Of a stretch of DNA of 64,000 nucleotides, positions 21,590 through 33,933 are shown piece by piece. This DNA comes from Linanthus parryae (lineage: Eukaryota; Streptophyta; Magnoliopsida; Ericales; Polemoniaceae). The stretch covers positions 18,003,718 through 18,067,717 of the forward strand of contig JALGPY010000004.1 in assembly GCA_023055425.1 (NCBI GenBank), given 5' to 3'. The notes under the pieces were generated by a model. It did no database searches. It saw nothing but the letters and a program-made list of their open reading frames with translations, and was not told the DNA's origin. Position 1 is the first letter of the stretch, and every line of letters starts with the position of its first letter. The translations under genes were made by a program, and so were the position numbers.

Positions 21590-22181
21590 CAGCTCCACCT
21601 AGCAGTTTCAGGATACAACACACACAACAGAGAACACACAGACACAGGATCAGAGTCAGACACAGCAGAGCAGAGTAGGAGTCGGAGCTGCCAGGAAATT
21701 GCCAGATTTCCGTCACCTGTTCGATTCTCTTCTCTTATTTTTGTTAGTTTTCAGTAGCTAAACAATTTACCTAGTTTCTCGGTGAACCTAGGGTTTATGA
21801 TTTCAGCATCTTAGGTTATCCTGACTTTGGATTCATGACTTGTTAAGTCTTAATACAGTAGAGGTTTTCTTTATTATTTTGTCTTTGGTGTTTACTGTTT
21901 ATGCATGAACGGAGTCATGAACTTGGATTGCTACAGACAGGATCTGGTGCGCGACAGTGGCCAGTGAAAGTTAGGAAGAGAAGACTGAATCTAGTTTCCT
22001 GCCTTGATGGACCGAGAGGTGAAGAGAATCAGGGGACTAGCCCAGAAGCACTAGACCAAATGCTAGACGTTTAGGGGGAGACCGAGAGGAGAACCTGTAA
22101 CCCTAGCAGACTTAGAACAAACCTGCAGATCTAGGTGAACCAAGGGGATCCGAAAATCTGCAGGAGAGTGATAGATGCATG

Positions 22182-22378
22182 TCTTGTTGGCAGCGGGTCG
22201 GGCCGGGCCGGGCCGTGCCTAAACCCGGTCGTGCCTAGCCCCCCTGGTCCGTGCGCGGGTCGTGCCAAGTGGAGTAGCGGGCCGGGCCGGGCCGGGCTCG
22301 AAGGATGAGGAAAGATGACCCGTGGCGTGCACGGGTCACTTGCACGCCTTGACCCGTGCTGCGGGCCGGGTCACAGGT
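22182..22378. repeat. hAT left subterminal GC-rich repeats
   Basis: Repeats of GGGCC, CGGGTC and CGTGC, including GTGCACGGGTCAC. Followed by a (TA)n tract at 22380-22402. The far end (25284-25528) mirrors the same motif set. Confidence 0.8.
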
Positions 22379-22379
22379 G

Positions 22380-22402
22380 TATATATATATATATATATAT
22401 AT
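22380..22402. repeat. (TA)n microsatellite inside hAT
   Basis: About 11 TA units followed by a T run. Confidence 0.9.
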
Positions 22403-22682
22403 TTTTTATGTTGTAACTGTTAAGTATTTCAAATTCAAAAAAAATAAACTTTTAAAAATAAGAAGAAAACTAAATATTAAAAACAATTTATTAAAATGGT
22501 AATAATACCTTAACTTTTGAATTTTGGGCTTACAACTGTTAGAAATAATGCATCACTGTAGTTATGGTACATCCCAACTAGGTTGGCACCTACCTAACTA
22601 TCTATCATTTGCATTTTTTTCTAACTTTACATGTAGAAAAAATTAAGAAAAATGTCTATTCTTTATTTTCTCTAAAATAACT

Positions 22683-24778
22683 TCATTCGTCGTCGTCGAT
22701 GTCTTCGTAAATAATACCATCTACTTCGTCTATTGTCTTTCCCTCGGCATCGGCTTGGAATATTGCATTAGTGAGCTCGTCCTCACCAATCCTTGGTGAG
22801 AATTAGCACCTCCAACATCTCCGGCGTCAATCTTGAACGCTTCTTTGATAATAATCTTTCACCTGAACTAAAAGCCGACTCGGACGGGCTACTTGAAACA
22901 GGAGGGGTTAGTACATCACGTGCTAGTATTGATAAAATCGGGTAGCTTTCGGCATTTTTTTTTCCACCATTTTAATACATCTAATTCGTTAATATTTGGA
23001 ATATCATAAGTATGCTTAGTGTTTAAATATCTTTCCAATTCGGATACACAAGGGTAACAATCCGTAAATGTGGCAAAATCAAATATTGGATCAAGAAAAT
23101 TACTTTGAGAAGTAGATGGAGGCACATTTTGAGGTTGTAGTTCTCCATGTATTGAAACATATTTGTCAAATTTCCTTTTTAATTCACTAGAAACCTCATC
23201 AATTGTTGGCTTTGGATAATCCTCACCCATGTTATGCGCTATTTGATTAAGCGCTTTTTCTACCGCTTGAAGTTTTTGGCGTGGATCTAGAACCGCGGCT
23301 AAACAAAAAATCATTGGAATTTTCTTGAAATATTTCATATATTTAGCATGCATATTAATTACGGCCTCTTTTAATTGCTCGTGAAGCCTACAAGCATCTA
23401 TAATGCTACTCATTTTCATCAATTGAATTAGTGCCCAATTAGTTGTAGTATAATAAACGCCCGACATTTGGTTTGTAGCATCGTACAAAAAGGTCGTAAC
23501 ATTTTCATCAACTCTCTAGCACTTTTCCAATCACTCATAGTAAGTTCAACGTCGCGAGCATCATCTCTAATAAACCTCGTTATCACGTTTTCGTACCCTT
23601 CACAACCTCTAATCATCAAATAAGTACCATTCCACCTACTTGGACAATCCATACTAAATTTCCTAATTTTTTTGTTAGCAAGTTCACATGCTTCTTCAAA
23701 TTTCTTTAGTCTTTGGCTACTACTAGAAATATACAAAAGTGCGTTACGAATATTTTCAATACTTGAGCCTAGAGTTTTCAAACCGTCCTTCACAATCAAG
23801 TTAATAATATGACAAAAACATTTCATGTGATGAAGTCGTTCGCCGTTATATGGAATTAAATTATCTCTCAAAAGAGGTATACATGCATTGTTTGCCGATG
23901 CGTTGTCAAAAGTAATACCCATAATGCGGTTTGAAATTCCGTATTCAATAGAAATATCATATATGCTATCACTAATATTTTTTGCGTTATGTGGATACTC
24001 TATTTGTCGAAATGCAATAATTCGTTTTTGAAGAATCCAATCATCATCCACAAAGTGCGCGGTAACACAAATAAAACCACGATTAGTTCTACTAGTCCAC
24101 AAATCGGATGTGCATGAAAGAGTAATTATTAGATTTAAAAAGTTCTAAAATTTTGGTTTTGTAGCATTTAAAAATTTTTATAATGTCGGCTCTAGTAGTG
24201 TTAAGACTAACCATTGTAAAAGATGGATTAAAAGTGTTTTGAATCATTCTTTCAAATCTAACGTTAGAAGCAGTGTTTATAGGCAACTCACTAGTGGCTA
24301 TCCATAATGCAATTTCGTGTCTAGCTCTAACATGCGTATATTGGAATTTTTGGCCAAAATTTAATTGTGATTGTGTACTACTACCCACATTCAAATTTGG
24401 GTCATTAAGCCTATGTTTACTAACTAAATGTCTTCTACAACTACCGGTTCCATATTTACTTTTAGTATAATGGCGATCGCAAAGGTTACAACATATTCTT
24501 TCGGAAAGTTTACCTTCAAACAGCATAGTTTTAATCGTCATGTGATGCCAAATATAAGAAGTTTGTTTACCCGTAGTGCCCGAACCCCTATTTTTTTTCT
24601 TAGGTCTATTAATATCATCGTTTGTTCTAGCCGTTGGCATACTTTGATCTAAATCATCTACATTTATAACATTATCTTCGCTATCAACTTGATTACCATG
24701 AAAAGTAGTATTTTCTTCATAAGCAAAATCCTCTAGAGGATTCTCAAATTGTTCATTAAAAGTAAGATTATTAGACAT
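22683..24778 (-). pseudogene. hAT transposase, BED zinc finger type, with about four frameshifts
   Basis: Starts MSNNLTFNEQFENP at 24778. Residues about 65-130 form a BED finger (CNLCDRHY ... CRRHLVSKH). The catalytic region shows TSDLWTSRTNRGF, ITFDNASANN and CPSRWNGTYLMIRG. The C-terminal hATC dimerisation domain is present but only after frame changes: YPILSILARDVLTPPVSSSP then SESAFSSGERLL on about 22890-22830, and an acidic tail DEVDGIIYEDIDDDE ending at stop 22683. Breaks lie near 24125, in a T run near 23500, in the nine-A run near 22965 (minus strand) and near 22785. Two are homopolymer slips. No single frame would make an active enzyme; otherwise all the domains of a RICESLEEPER-like transposase remain recognisable. 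Confidence 0.92.
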
Positions 24779-25283
24779 TTTTCAAACACCTAAGTAAAAA
24801 ATTAAATCTTACTAAAACTACAACAAAAAAATAAGTGCTAAAAATTAAAACTTACAAACTTTCCGACGATGTTGTACGATCGGAATAGCTTGTAGCCGTG
24901 GGAATGGAAGTGGAAGATGAGATGAAGCCGACAATGTGATCTTCAAAAACCGCCAATTAGGAATATTGCAACACTTTGAGAGAGCTTTGTGGAAGACTAG
25001 AAGATGAGATGAAGTTTTGTGGGAATGAGATGAAAAAATTCATAATAGTGTAGTGGTATTTATAGGAGGATTAATTCTTCATATTTCCGTTTTTACCCCT
25101 AAAACTAGCCGTTATATGGCTGTTAGGAGGGGCAAAATAGTCTTTTGTGAGACAAATACTCAGATTTCCACTTATACCCCTCCAACTAGCCGTTTTTTTT
25201 CAAAAAAAGGGGTCAAAAAGGACAATTTCTTGAAACTAGCCGTTGCTGTGTTTGATGAAGAACAAAAAATAATAGGGGGAGGC

Positions 25284-25528
25284 AGCGGGCCGACCCGTGC
25301 TGCACGTGCCGGGTCAGACCCGTGCGGGTCAGCAGCAGGACGGGCCGGTCCGTGCACGGGCCACCATCGTCCGAAACTTGAACCGGGGGTGCACGGGCCA
25401 CGGCACGGCCAGACGCGGGGCGTGCTCGGGTCACGTCCGTACCGGTCCGTGCTCGGGTCGTGCCCACCACCGAGCTGGGGCGGGTTTGTGCAAAAATGAC
25501 CCGCGGGCCGGACCCGCTGCCACCATGA
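25284..25528. repeat. hAT right subterminal GC-rich repeats
   Basis: Dense GTGCACGGGCC, CACGGCACGG and CGGGTC motifs, partly inverted relative to 22182-22378. Subterminal repeats of this sort bind transposase in Ac; here that is inference. Confidence 0.75.
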
Positions 25529-25921
25529 GATGCATGAGACCGAGAGGAGATTGTATCAATGGTATGCTGGCATAAACAAAACTGTTGTGTGTTTCTGAAT
25601 CAGAAAAACTGAAAAGCTGAATAGTAACCCTAGGGGATCCAGGAATCTAGGTACCCGAAACCCTAGTTTTTAATTCAAGACTCTATTATGAGAAAATTAC
25701 CAAAAATACTGTTTAATTCTGTTTTTACTTTCAGTACTTTTTATTAGAACCTGACTCAATATATACCTCCTTTTACTTTTTATGTTTTTACTCTTTAAGC
25801 CTAGTTTCTGATTGAGTAGTAACACTGTCCTAGTGGGATCGATAAATCGGGGTTGAAATACCAGCCCTATATTACTTGAGCCGTGCACTTGCGGTAACAC
25901 GTAAGAAATCGTGTCATCACA

Positions 25922-26099
25922 CGAAAATAATAATCTTTTAATAATTTAAAGTGAAAAGTGTTGTGCGGGGATCGTTATATTATTCCTAGATTGGTCGTGT
26001 TGACTACGTTCACTCGACCCATATTATTAAAGCCCGGTCGCAACCTGCCGGGTCACTCCATGTACTCACCTCTCTGGCCGCGAGGAGTCTTAGGGGGGT
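25922..26099 (+). mobile_element. X LTR (G-family gypsy), segment 2 of 3
   Basis: Lies between element A and element B. Its reverse complement aligns with about 61400-61560 of the G LTR (GTGTTGTGCGGGG, ACTCACC, CTGGCCGC). GGGGT at 26095-26099 is the left TSD of element B. Confidence 0.8.
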
Positions 26100-26943
26100 T
26101 GACACGATTTCTCACGTGTATGCGCAAGTGCACGGTCAAGTAATATAGGGTAGTATTTCAACCCCGAGTTATCGATCCCACGAGGACAATCACGAGAATA
26201 TTTAGTTATAATATCAGTTAAGAGTGAAGTAACCATGAGGAATGTTTGATGGTTTAAGAGTTTGCCACCCCCAAACAAGTGGATGTATTGAAATAATGAA
26301 AAGACAATGTTTTTGGATTATAATAATTAAACACGGTTTAATCAAATATGGAGAAAGACTAGGCGATCTATGGATCACCTAGTGCTGTTAGACAATTATG
26401 GATACTGTATTGAAACACGCTAATCCTAATTCAGTTATGCCAGGTTACTAGTTACTGCAATCTTCTGTCGATCTCATGCGGTTCTATGTCTCGGTCTACT
26501 TCGGGTCCTCTCGGTCCACCTCAGTCTACCTAAATGACCAATCCTATTCAGATTACTTTTCAGTCTCATTGATTATGGATTGTGTTCATATTCTCTATCA
26601 CCCTAAGCCAAGTCTCCGTCGAGCACTCCACCTAAGTACTAGCAATTCCCGATAGCTACTCCATTGTTGCTAAGGATTAAGCATAGAACATGAACAATAA
26701 CTACACTAAATTAAACATTAAGTAAGATAACACAATCATGAAGAAAAATCATTCTCTAATGGCCACTCATCTCATAATTCGGGTGTGTCAATAACCCTAG
26801 TTCAACAATACACCAAAAGAGTTGAAGATTCATCATAATCAATGATCCAAAACATGTATCAACCTCAATAATCCGGAAAAACAAAGTCTAACATAACCCT
26901 AGGCTCTCCATAGAGCCTAGAAAAGAATCTAGCTGCTCATAAC

Positions 26944-28329
26944 TGTAGGGTTTTGATTCATGGATCGCACAACGGAAGAAAAATCAAACATAAACCATGC
27001 AAAACCCTCCAAGGATCACAAGTCTAGAGACATAACGATAGTAAAGGTTAAAAATCATAAACACACCTTTGGGTTCTCCTTGATGACTTCAAACGCGAAT
27101 AATGTCACGTTCTCTATGGTTGATCCACGCCTAGAGTTGATCCTAGATCTCCCAAACTCCTTGGTGCTAGTCCGGATTAGGAAGAGGATGAAGGAATCAT
27201 GCAAAACGAGACAAAAAGAGGCTTTCGGCCTCTTTTGGCCGACGGGGTGAGGGCGGCGGCAAGGGGCGGCGTCGGGCCCTCCTTGTTGCTTGCTCTCTCT
27301 CCTTTTGTTCTCTCCCACTCTTGTTATGTTCACTAATGAGCATAAGTTATGAGGAAGGAAGGAAGGAAGGAGGGTCCTTTATATAGTCCAACAACTCCTT
27401 GTTAACTACCTAAAGGACTTATTCTAGTCCAACTAGAATTCAATTTAGTCCCTTCCTTGCAAATTAGTCCCTACTAAGTTTGCAAGGGTTTGCAGTGATC
27501 CTTCTAATTAATTAATCCAATTAATTAATTCCCAAATCTAGTTCAACTATTTGCTAATATGGAGCGGTTTCTAGCAAAACATCCATTCTAGCCAACTAAT
27601 AGAATAGTTATCTTGACAACCTTTGTACAAGTAATTGTCTCATCCCTTTGCCTCCATATCCGGATTGGACACGAGACATACAAGTGACACTCGTATATCC
27701 AATCCATAGTTTCTCGATCCATGGGAATAGCCTTATTCGTGCAAATAACATCAATATCCTATATTGATTTATTTGAGTCTGGCCAGACATTCTATAAGCA
27801 CTATCCCTCGAGTGGCCTAGGATATTTGCTCCCGTTATGTGGGAGGGGCAAATCCTCTCTACGTCCACTACGATCTCTAAGCTTGCTTCTCATTGCATCC
27901 AGTACACGCCTTTATAACTACCCAGTTACGGTGTAGCGTTTAACGCTACCAAGATCACAATGATCCACAACTAGAATATCTAGTGACTTCAAGTCTAAGG
28001 ATGACAATACCATTGCACCGCGAGAAGCACTTGTGACTCAACATAACATGTATGTAGCCTTATCGGAGATGGGTCAATCCAGTGCAAATTCCATAATGCA
28101 CACCTATGTGTTGGATCATGATATCTCCATATCAATCCAACCCCATACTAGTCTATAGATGATTGTCCCATTTAATCATTATACTTGACTAGGGATATTT
28201 AAGATAAACAACACAATTGTAAATCTAAGGACTTCATTATATTAAATATCCAATAAATAATAAATGAATTTTCTAGCCATGTACAAATTCATACTAAACT
28301 AGATTGCCTCTAGGGCATCTATTCCAACA
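26944..28329 (-). repeat. Copia-2 3' LTR
   Basis: 1386 bp, about 48 bp shorter than its partner; the main difference is loss of the sequence between two CAACT repeats near 27545 (present at 34535-34585). TATA box at 27377-27385. Confidence 0.93.
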
Positions 28330-28341
28330 GTCTCCCACTTG
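28330..28341 (-). promoter_or_regulatory. Polypurine tract of Copia-2
   Basis: AAGTGGGAGAC on the minus strand, ending directly at the LTR start TGTTGG. Confidence 0.75.
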
Positions 28342-28343
28342 CA

Positions 28344-31300
28344 CTAGAGCCAATCTGGCGCATCTCGTATGCCCATACTCCTAGTGTGCCCTTCATGCTT
28401 CCACTGCGTGAGAGGCTTTGTAAGCGGGTCTGACAGATTATCATCTGTAGGAATCTTGCATATCCGAACGTCTCCTCTATCGATAATATCTCGAATCAGA
28501 TGAAACTCCTGAGCACGTGCTTGGACTTCTAGTGCGATCTGGGTTCCTTTGATTGCGCGATCGCCCCAGTGTTGTCACAGAACAACTCCACTGGATCCGC
28601 AATGCTAGGGACCACACCAAGTTCAGAAACAAACTTTCTGATCCAAACAGCCTCCTTTGCTGCGCCATTTGCAGCAATGTACTCAGCCTCTGTTGTAGAA
28701 TCAGCTACCGTCTCTTGCTTGGAACTCTTCCAGCTCACCGCTGCTCCATTCAGGCAAAACACATATCCCGACTGTGATCTAAAGTCATCTCTGTCGGTTT
28801 GGAAGCTTGCATCAGTGTAACCCCTTACACGCAACTCTTCCTCACCGCCAAATATCAAGAAAGCATCCTTAGTTCTTCTCAAGTACTTTAGGATGTTCTT
28901 GACAGCAATCCAGTGACTCTCACCCGGATTGGATTGGTATCTGCTTGTCATACTCAAGGCATATGACACATCTGGTCTAGTACATAACATGGCGTACATG
29001 ATAGATCCTATGGCCGAGGCATAGGGAATCCTACTCATGCGTTCCTTCTCAATCTCATTGGAAGAACAACCACTCTTCGAAAGAGTGATTCCATGTGACA
29101 TGGGCAAGAATCCCTTCTTGGAATCTTGCATGTTGAACCGTTTCAACACCTTGTCAATATATGTACTTTGACTTAGGCCTAGCAACCTCTTATATCTATC
29201 TCTATAGATCTTTATACCGAGTATATAGGCTGCTTCCCCTAAGTCCTTCATTGAGAAACACTTTCCTAGCCAATCTTTTACAGATTGCAGCATGGGAATG
29301 TCGTTTCCAATGAGTAGTATGTCATCCACATACAAGACCAGAAAAGCTACAGAGCTCCCACTAACCTTCTTGTAGACACAAGACTCATCTTCGTTTCTGA
29401 TGAAGCCAAACTCTTTGACCACTTCATCAAAACGTCGATTCCAACTCCTAGAAGCTTGCTTCAATCCATAAATGGATCGTTGCAGCTTACAGACTTTGTT
29501 GGCTTGCTTTGGATCCTCAAAACCCTCCGGCTGTATCATATACACGTCCTCGAGGAGATTCCCACAAAGGAATGCTGTTTTGACATCCATTTGCCAAATC
29601 TCATAGTCGTAGTATGTTGCAATTGCAAGTAGGATTCGGATGGATTTGGTCATAGCGACTGGTGAAAAGGTTTCCTCATAGCCAATACCATGAATCTGTC
29701 TGAATCATTTAGCCACCAATCGGCCCTTATAGGTAATCACATTACCATCCATGTCGATCTTCTTCTTGAAGACCCACTTGCACCTTATGGGCCGCACCCC
29801 ATGGGGTGGTTCCACCAAAGTCCATACTTCGTTGGTATACATGGATTCCATCTCGGATCTCATGGCTTCCAGCCACTTCTGAGAGTATGGGCCACTCATG
29901 GCCTCCTCATAGGTTGTAGGCTCATCATCTATGAGCATCGTGTCACCGGAATCGGTTACGAGAAGTCCATACCTCTCGGGTTCCTGACGCACTCTACTAG
30001 ATCTACGAAGCTCTTGTGTTACTTGAACAGGTGGCTCCACAATTGCTTCTGATTCCCGTTCATGTTCCATAATCGGTTCAGTGATTTGTGGTTCTTGAAC
30101 TTCTTCAAGTTCTACATTCCTCCCACTTGCTTCTTTAGAGACAAATTCTCTTTCTAGAAACACGACGGTCCGGGCAACAAACACTTTGTTCTCGGTTGGA
30201 TTGTAGAAGTAGTATCCCTTAGTTTCCTTAGGGTACCCCACAAATTTGCACTTATCCGATTTAGGCCCTAGCTTGTCTGATTGTAAACGTTTTACATAGA
30301 CATCGCAGCCCCAAATCCTCATGAACGACAGTGTGGGACGCCTCCCACTCCACATCTCATATGGTGTCTTCATGACTGATTTAGATGGAACACGGTTAAT
30401 GGTGAAAGCTGCACTTAATAGAGCGTAGCCCCAAAATGATAATGGAAGATCGGTTTGACACATCATAGACCGAACCATATCCAATAGGGTTCGATTCCTC
30501 CTCTCGGACACGATCCCACACTCTCTAAGATAGTCGTCAAACTCTTGGCTCAAGTATTCTCCTCCGCGATCCGATCGTAGAGCCTTGATACTTTTGCCAA
30601 GTTGCTTCTCCACTTCATTCTTGAATTCTTTGAACACTTCAAAGGATTCGGATTTTTCCCTCATAAGGTACACAAATACATATCTACTGTAATCATCAGT
30701 AAATGTAATGAAGTAGACATAACCACCCCTGGCTGGCGTGGCAAATGGCCCACACACATCTGTATGTATTAGCGCCAATTGCTCACTAGTCCTCTCACCT
30801 TTCTTATTGAAAGGGGACTTTGTCATTTTTTCTCAATAAACAAGCCTCACATGTCTCATATGATTCAAAATCAAATGAGTCTAGTAATCCATCTTTATGG
30901 AGTCTAGATACACTTTTCTCATTTATGTGGCCTAAACGACAATGCCATAAATAAGCAGGATTTGAATCATTTATTTTAATCCGCTTGGTATTCATGTTGT
31001 AGACAGGATTGCTTCGATCAAGGACATAAAGTCCATTAAATAATTGCGCACTAAAATAGTGAATATTATTCAAATAAAAGGAACAACAATTGTTCTTTAT
31101 TGAAATAATAAAACCATCCTTGTCCAAACAAGAAATAGAAATAATGTTTCTGCTCATAGCAGGCACAAAATAGCAATTATTTAATTCTAAAACTAATCCT
31201 GAAGGCAGAGATAGCTCGCACACGCCTATGGCCAACGCAGCAACCTTTGCTCCATTCCCAACGCGCAGATCTACCTCCCCTTTAGCCAATCTTTTACTTC

Positions 31301-32252
31301 TCTTTAGATCCTGCATATTTCGACAAATATGAGATCCACATCCAGTATCTGATACCCATGATGTAGAGACAGTTAAATTGACATCTACAACAAAAATACC
31401 TGGTGGTGGTGGAATCACTATTCCAAGCCTCTTGTCCTCCAGATATTTTGGGCAGTTCCTCCTCCAGTGTCCAGGCTGACTGCAGTAGTGACATTCACCC
31501 TTAGTCACGACCTTGGCAATGCCACCAACAGGCTTAAGGGCTGGTTCCTTGGACTTGGCAACTGACTTGCCTTTTCCCTTGAAGGAAGAGGCAAACATTT
31601 TGCCCTTTCCTTTTTGCACCATCATGATGGCCTTGCCCTTACCCTTGTTGATGCTCTGTTTAGCCGTCCTCAACATGTTGAGTAAATCTGGCAGTGGTTT
31701 GACGATCTCGTTCATGTTATAGTTCATAATGAACTGTCCATAACTCTCGGCCAACGATTGCAACACGAGATCGGTTGCCAACTCTTGGCCGACCGGGAAC
31801 CCCAGTTGGGCGAGATTCTCCAAGTACCCGATCATTCGGAGTACATGGGGTCCCACCGGGTTCCCTTCTGCCAGATGACATTTGAACAGTGCCTTTGAGA
31901 CCTCGTACCTCTCTACCCTCGCCTGCTCTTGGAAGAGCTGCTTTAGATGTTCGATCATATCGACAGCATTCATGTTTTCGTGTTGCTTCTGAAGCTCAGA
32001 AGTCATTGTGCAAAGCATAAGGCAGGCCGCATCATTAGCGTCATCAACACGCTTTTGATGCGCCTTTAAGGCAGCAGGTGTCTGGTTCTCTGGACCTTCT
32101 GGAACATGCTCCTCTATTGCGTACAGTTTCTTCTCTTGCTTGAGAACAATTCTCAAGTTTCTGTACCAATCAAGAAAGTTGGTTCCAGAGAGCTTGTCCT
32201 TCTCAAGGACAGATCGTAGGGAATGTTGTGAACTCGATGAGTTGTTTGCCAT
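28344..32252 (-). pseudogene. Copia-2 gag-pol polyprotein, interrupted
   Basis: Starts ATG 32252 (MANNSSSSQHSL). Gag with CCHC knuckle CHYCSQPGHWRRNC; protease DTG in WVSDTGCGSH; integrase zinc domain WHCRLGH ... CEACLL; catalytic aspartates in LIHTDVCGPF and FTDDYSRY; RT YVDD in LVLYVDDILLIGND near 29330; RNase H TEAEYIAANGAAKEAVW and LFCDNTGAIAQSK; end at TAG 28344 (MGIRDAPDWL). Breaks: one extra T near 30829 (frameshift in integrase), TGA at 29705-29707 replacing the usual Gly after RLVAK, TAG after EPRSH near 28529 and a one-base loss soon after. In addition the integrase core jumps from GIVS directly to ERRNRTLL, lacking about 14 residues, although the catalytic Glu remains. Not able to make an active polyprotein. 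Confidence 0.93.
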
Positions 32253-33920
32253 TTGGAATTCTACAAAAAGAAAAATACGCAAGTTTTAGTATTTGTGAAT
32301 TTTTTACTATATTTAATAATGGCTAGTTTATTAAATATAGCTCCCACTATTTTTCTACGGATTAATAACCCTCAAGATATTAATGCGGAAAATATCCTTA
32401 TATTTTCTAGTGGGCCATGATCCATCTTTTCATCTCCTTATGAGCTTGCTTTGGCAAGTCACCCATAATTTGACTACTTTAGGTAGGAACAATTCCAATT
32501 GCATCCCATATGCAACTCTTGGTTCAATCGGGCAAATAACTCCTTATTTATCCATCCTTATGGATAATCCCAATTGATTGCCTCTAGGTTTCTTAATCAA
32601 ATTAATAGCCTAGTTGTGTTCAACCTCTTATCTAAACAATTGCACATTGTTACGTGCCATCGCATTCCATCATTATGAACCAAGTCGCCATGCTTTGGCA
32701 CGCACGAGCTTGATAAATAATGATGATAATGAGTGTTTAAATAACGAGAAGGCAAGAACACAATATTTAAAATTTGAGGGATTTTAAATTCAATTTTTAA
32801 TTGTTTTGTTGATCAATATCAACTAATCTATCTATTTGAGTTTGGGCAAAACTCCAAATAATAGATCCGGGTTGTCTAATTATCTTATTATCCTAATTGC
32901 ATGCATCATCCATACACCAACCACACAAATAATAACACAATAAATAAACAACCACAAAACAGAAATTAAACGTGATGTGGATATGGCCTTTTCTAGACTA
33001 AGATAATTCCAAGCCAATGGAATTATCTATGAACCCTAAGCAAACACATCTCCATGCGTCTTGATGTCTTGGTCCATCCTTCATAGTCATGTGGAATGCT
33101 CTGTGCTCCATGCTCCATCTTTCGTGGCTTCTTTGGCTTTGGGCTTCTTTTCTCCAATCTTGGCTAACAATCTACTTTATCTAGCACTAACTAATATCTA
33201 TACTAAATAAAATAAATCTCACAAGTTGAGAAAAAAAATGGCACGCAGGCCATAAAACCCTAATTAATTATTAAAATTAATTGATCAGCTCGCAGGCCGT
33301 AAAACCAAACCACAAAATTAAACATCCACATCAAACCACATCCAAAGGCCATATCCAATCACCATGCGATTTGCACATAAACAGTTAAAATCCAATTTTA
33401 ACGCGCTTGGTCAATTTTAATTGATTTTAGGATTTCTAGGGTTAAAACGGTCCATGGGCCCAACAATCCAATTGCCCGGGCCCATTAAAGTGAACCACAA
33501 GGCCCTATGGCCGGCCCGCCCCAAAACCCGCAAGCTAGGCCCGCGGGTTAGGGCCGCCCGGCCCCTTAGGGCTCTCAAGCTTAGGCGGCAAGCAAGGGGG
33601 CGGTCCCTAGGGGGGCCGAACCCTTCTATGGGAGTTGTTTCCAAAACAACTCCCTTGCTTGGTGCCCAAGTTTGGTTGTTTCCTTGTTTTGGGAGAACTC
33701 CTTCCCCAAAGATGCCCAAACCCTAGATCTAAGATCCTAAAATTTCTCAAACTCACCAATTCATGCATCCAATGAAAAAATTGGATCTTGTTATGAGTAA
33801 TTATTGACAAATTGCATCCCATGCTTGATTTGTCTTTGTTTTACGCGATAAACAATCAAATTAAGGTGTAAAACAACAAGAACGTAACACATAAACCACG
33901 TTTATGCTCTATGACCTGTG
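32253..33920 (-). other. Copia-2 untranslated leader
   Basis: Counterpart of 6718-8380, with the same GC-rich block near 33450-33620. No supported coding. Confidence 0.7.
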
Positions 33921-33932
33921 GCTCTGATACCA
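33921..33932 (-). promoter_or_regulatory. Primer binding site, initiator tRNA-Met, Copia-2
   Basis: TGGTATCAGAGC on the minus strand, one base from the LTR. Confidence 0.92.
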
Positions 33933-33933
33933 C

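Larger units (their letters stand above)
22182..25528 (-). mobile_element. hAT (Ac-like) DNA transposon inserted in the element A 3' LTR
   Basis: 3347 bp with an 8-bp TSD GATGCATG at 22174-22181 and 25529-25536, the length expected for hAT. Terminal inverted repeats are 18 bp with two mismatches (TCTTGTTGGCAGCGGGTC against TCATGGTGGCAGCGGGTC). Both ends carry GC-rich subterminal repeats; the centre encodes a minus-strand BED-finger transposase broken by frameshifts. The intact empty site is visible in the 5' LTR at about 16074-16085. Confidence 0.95.
14411..25916 (+). mobile_element. Element A: complete non-autonomous Ty3/gypsy-type LTR element, with a hAT insertion
   Basis: LTRs at 14411-16461 and 20508-25916 begin TGATAA and end GTGTCA, and perfect TSDs TCACA lie at 14406-14410 and 25917-25921. 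The PBS follows the 5' LTR by six bases, and a purine-rich tract precedes the 3' LTR. The 4.05-kb interior has no protease, RT or integrase, only one decayed gag-position ORF, so it would depend on a partner element. The LTR 3' end (about 90 bp), a large part of U3, the PBS type and the gag tail all resemble element B, placing it in the Athila/Retand/TR-GAG-like group of plant gypsy elements. Confidence 0.93.
20508..25916 (+). repeat. Element A 3' LTR, split by hAT (20508-22181 and 25537-25916)
   Basis: Same ends as the 5' LTR. Removing 22182-25536 (hAT plus one TSD copy) restores continuity with the 5' LTR at GATAGATGCATGAGACCG. Confidence 0.93.

Noticed and set aside
25053..25575. GC-rich plus-strand frames at the hAT right end
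   Set aside because: Arise from subterminal repeats; no domain, and antisense to the transposase.
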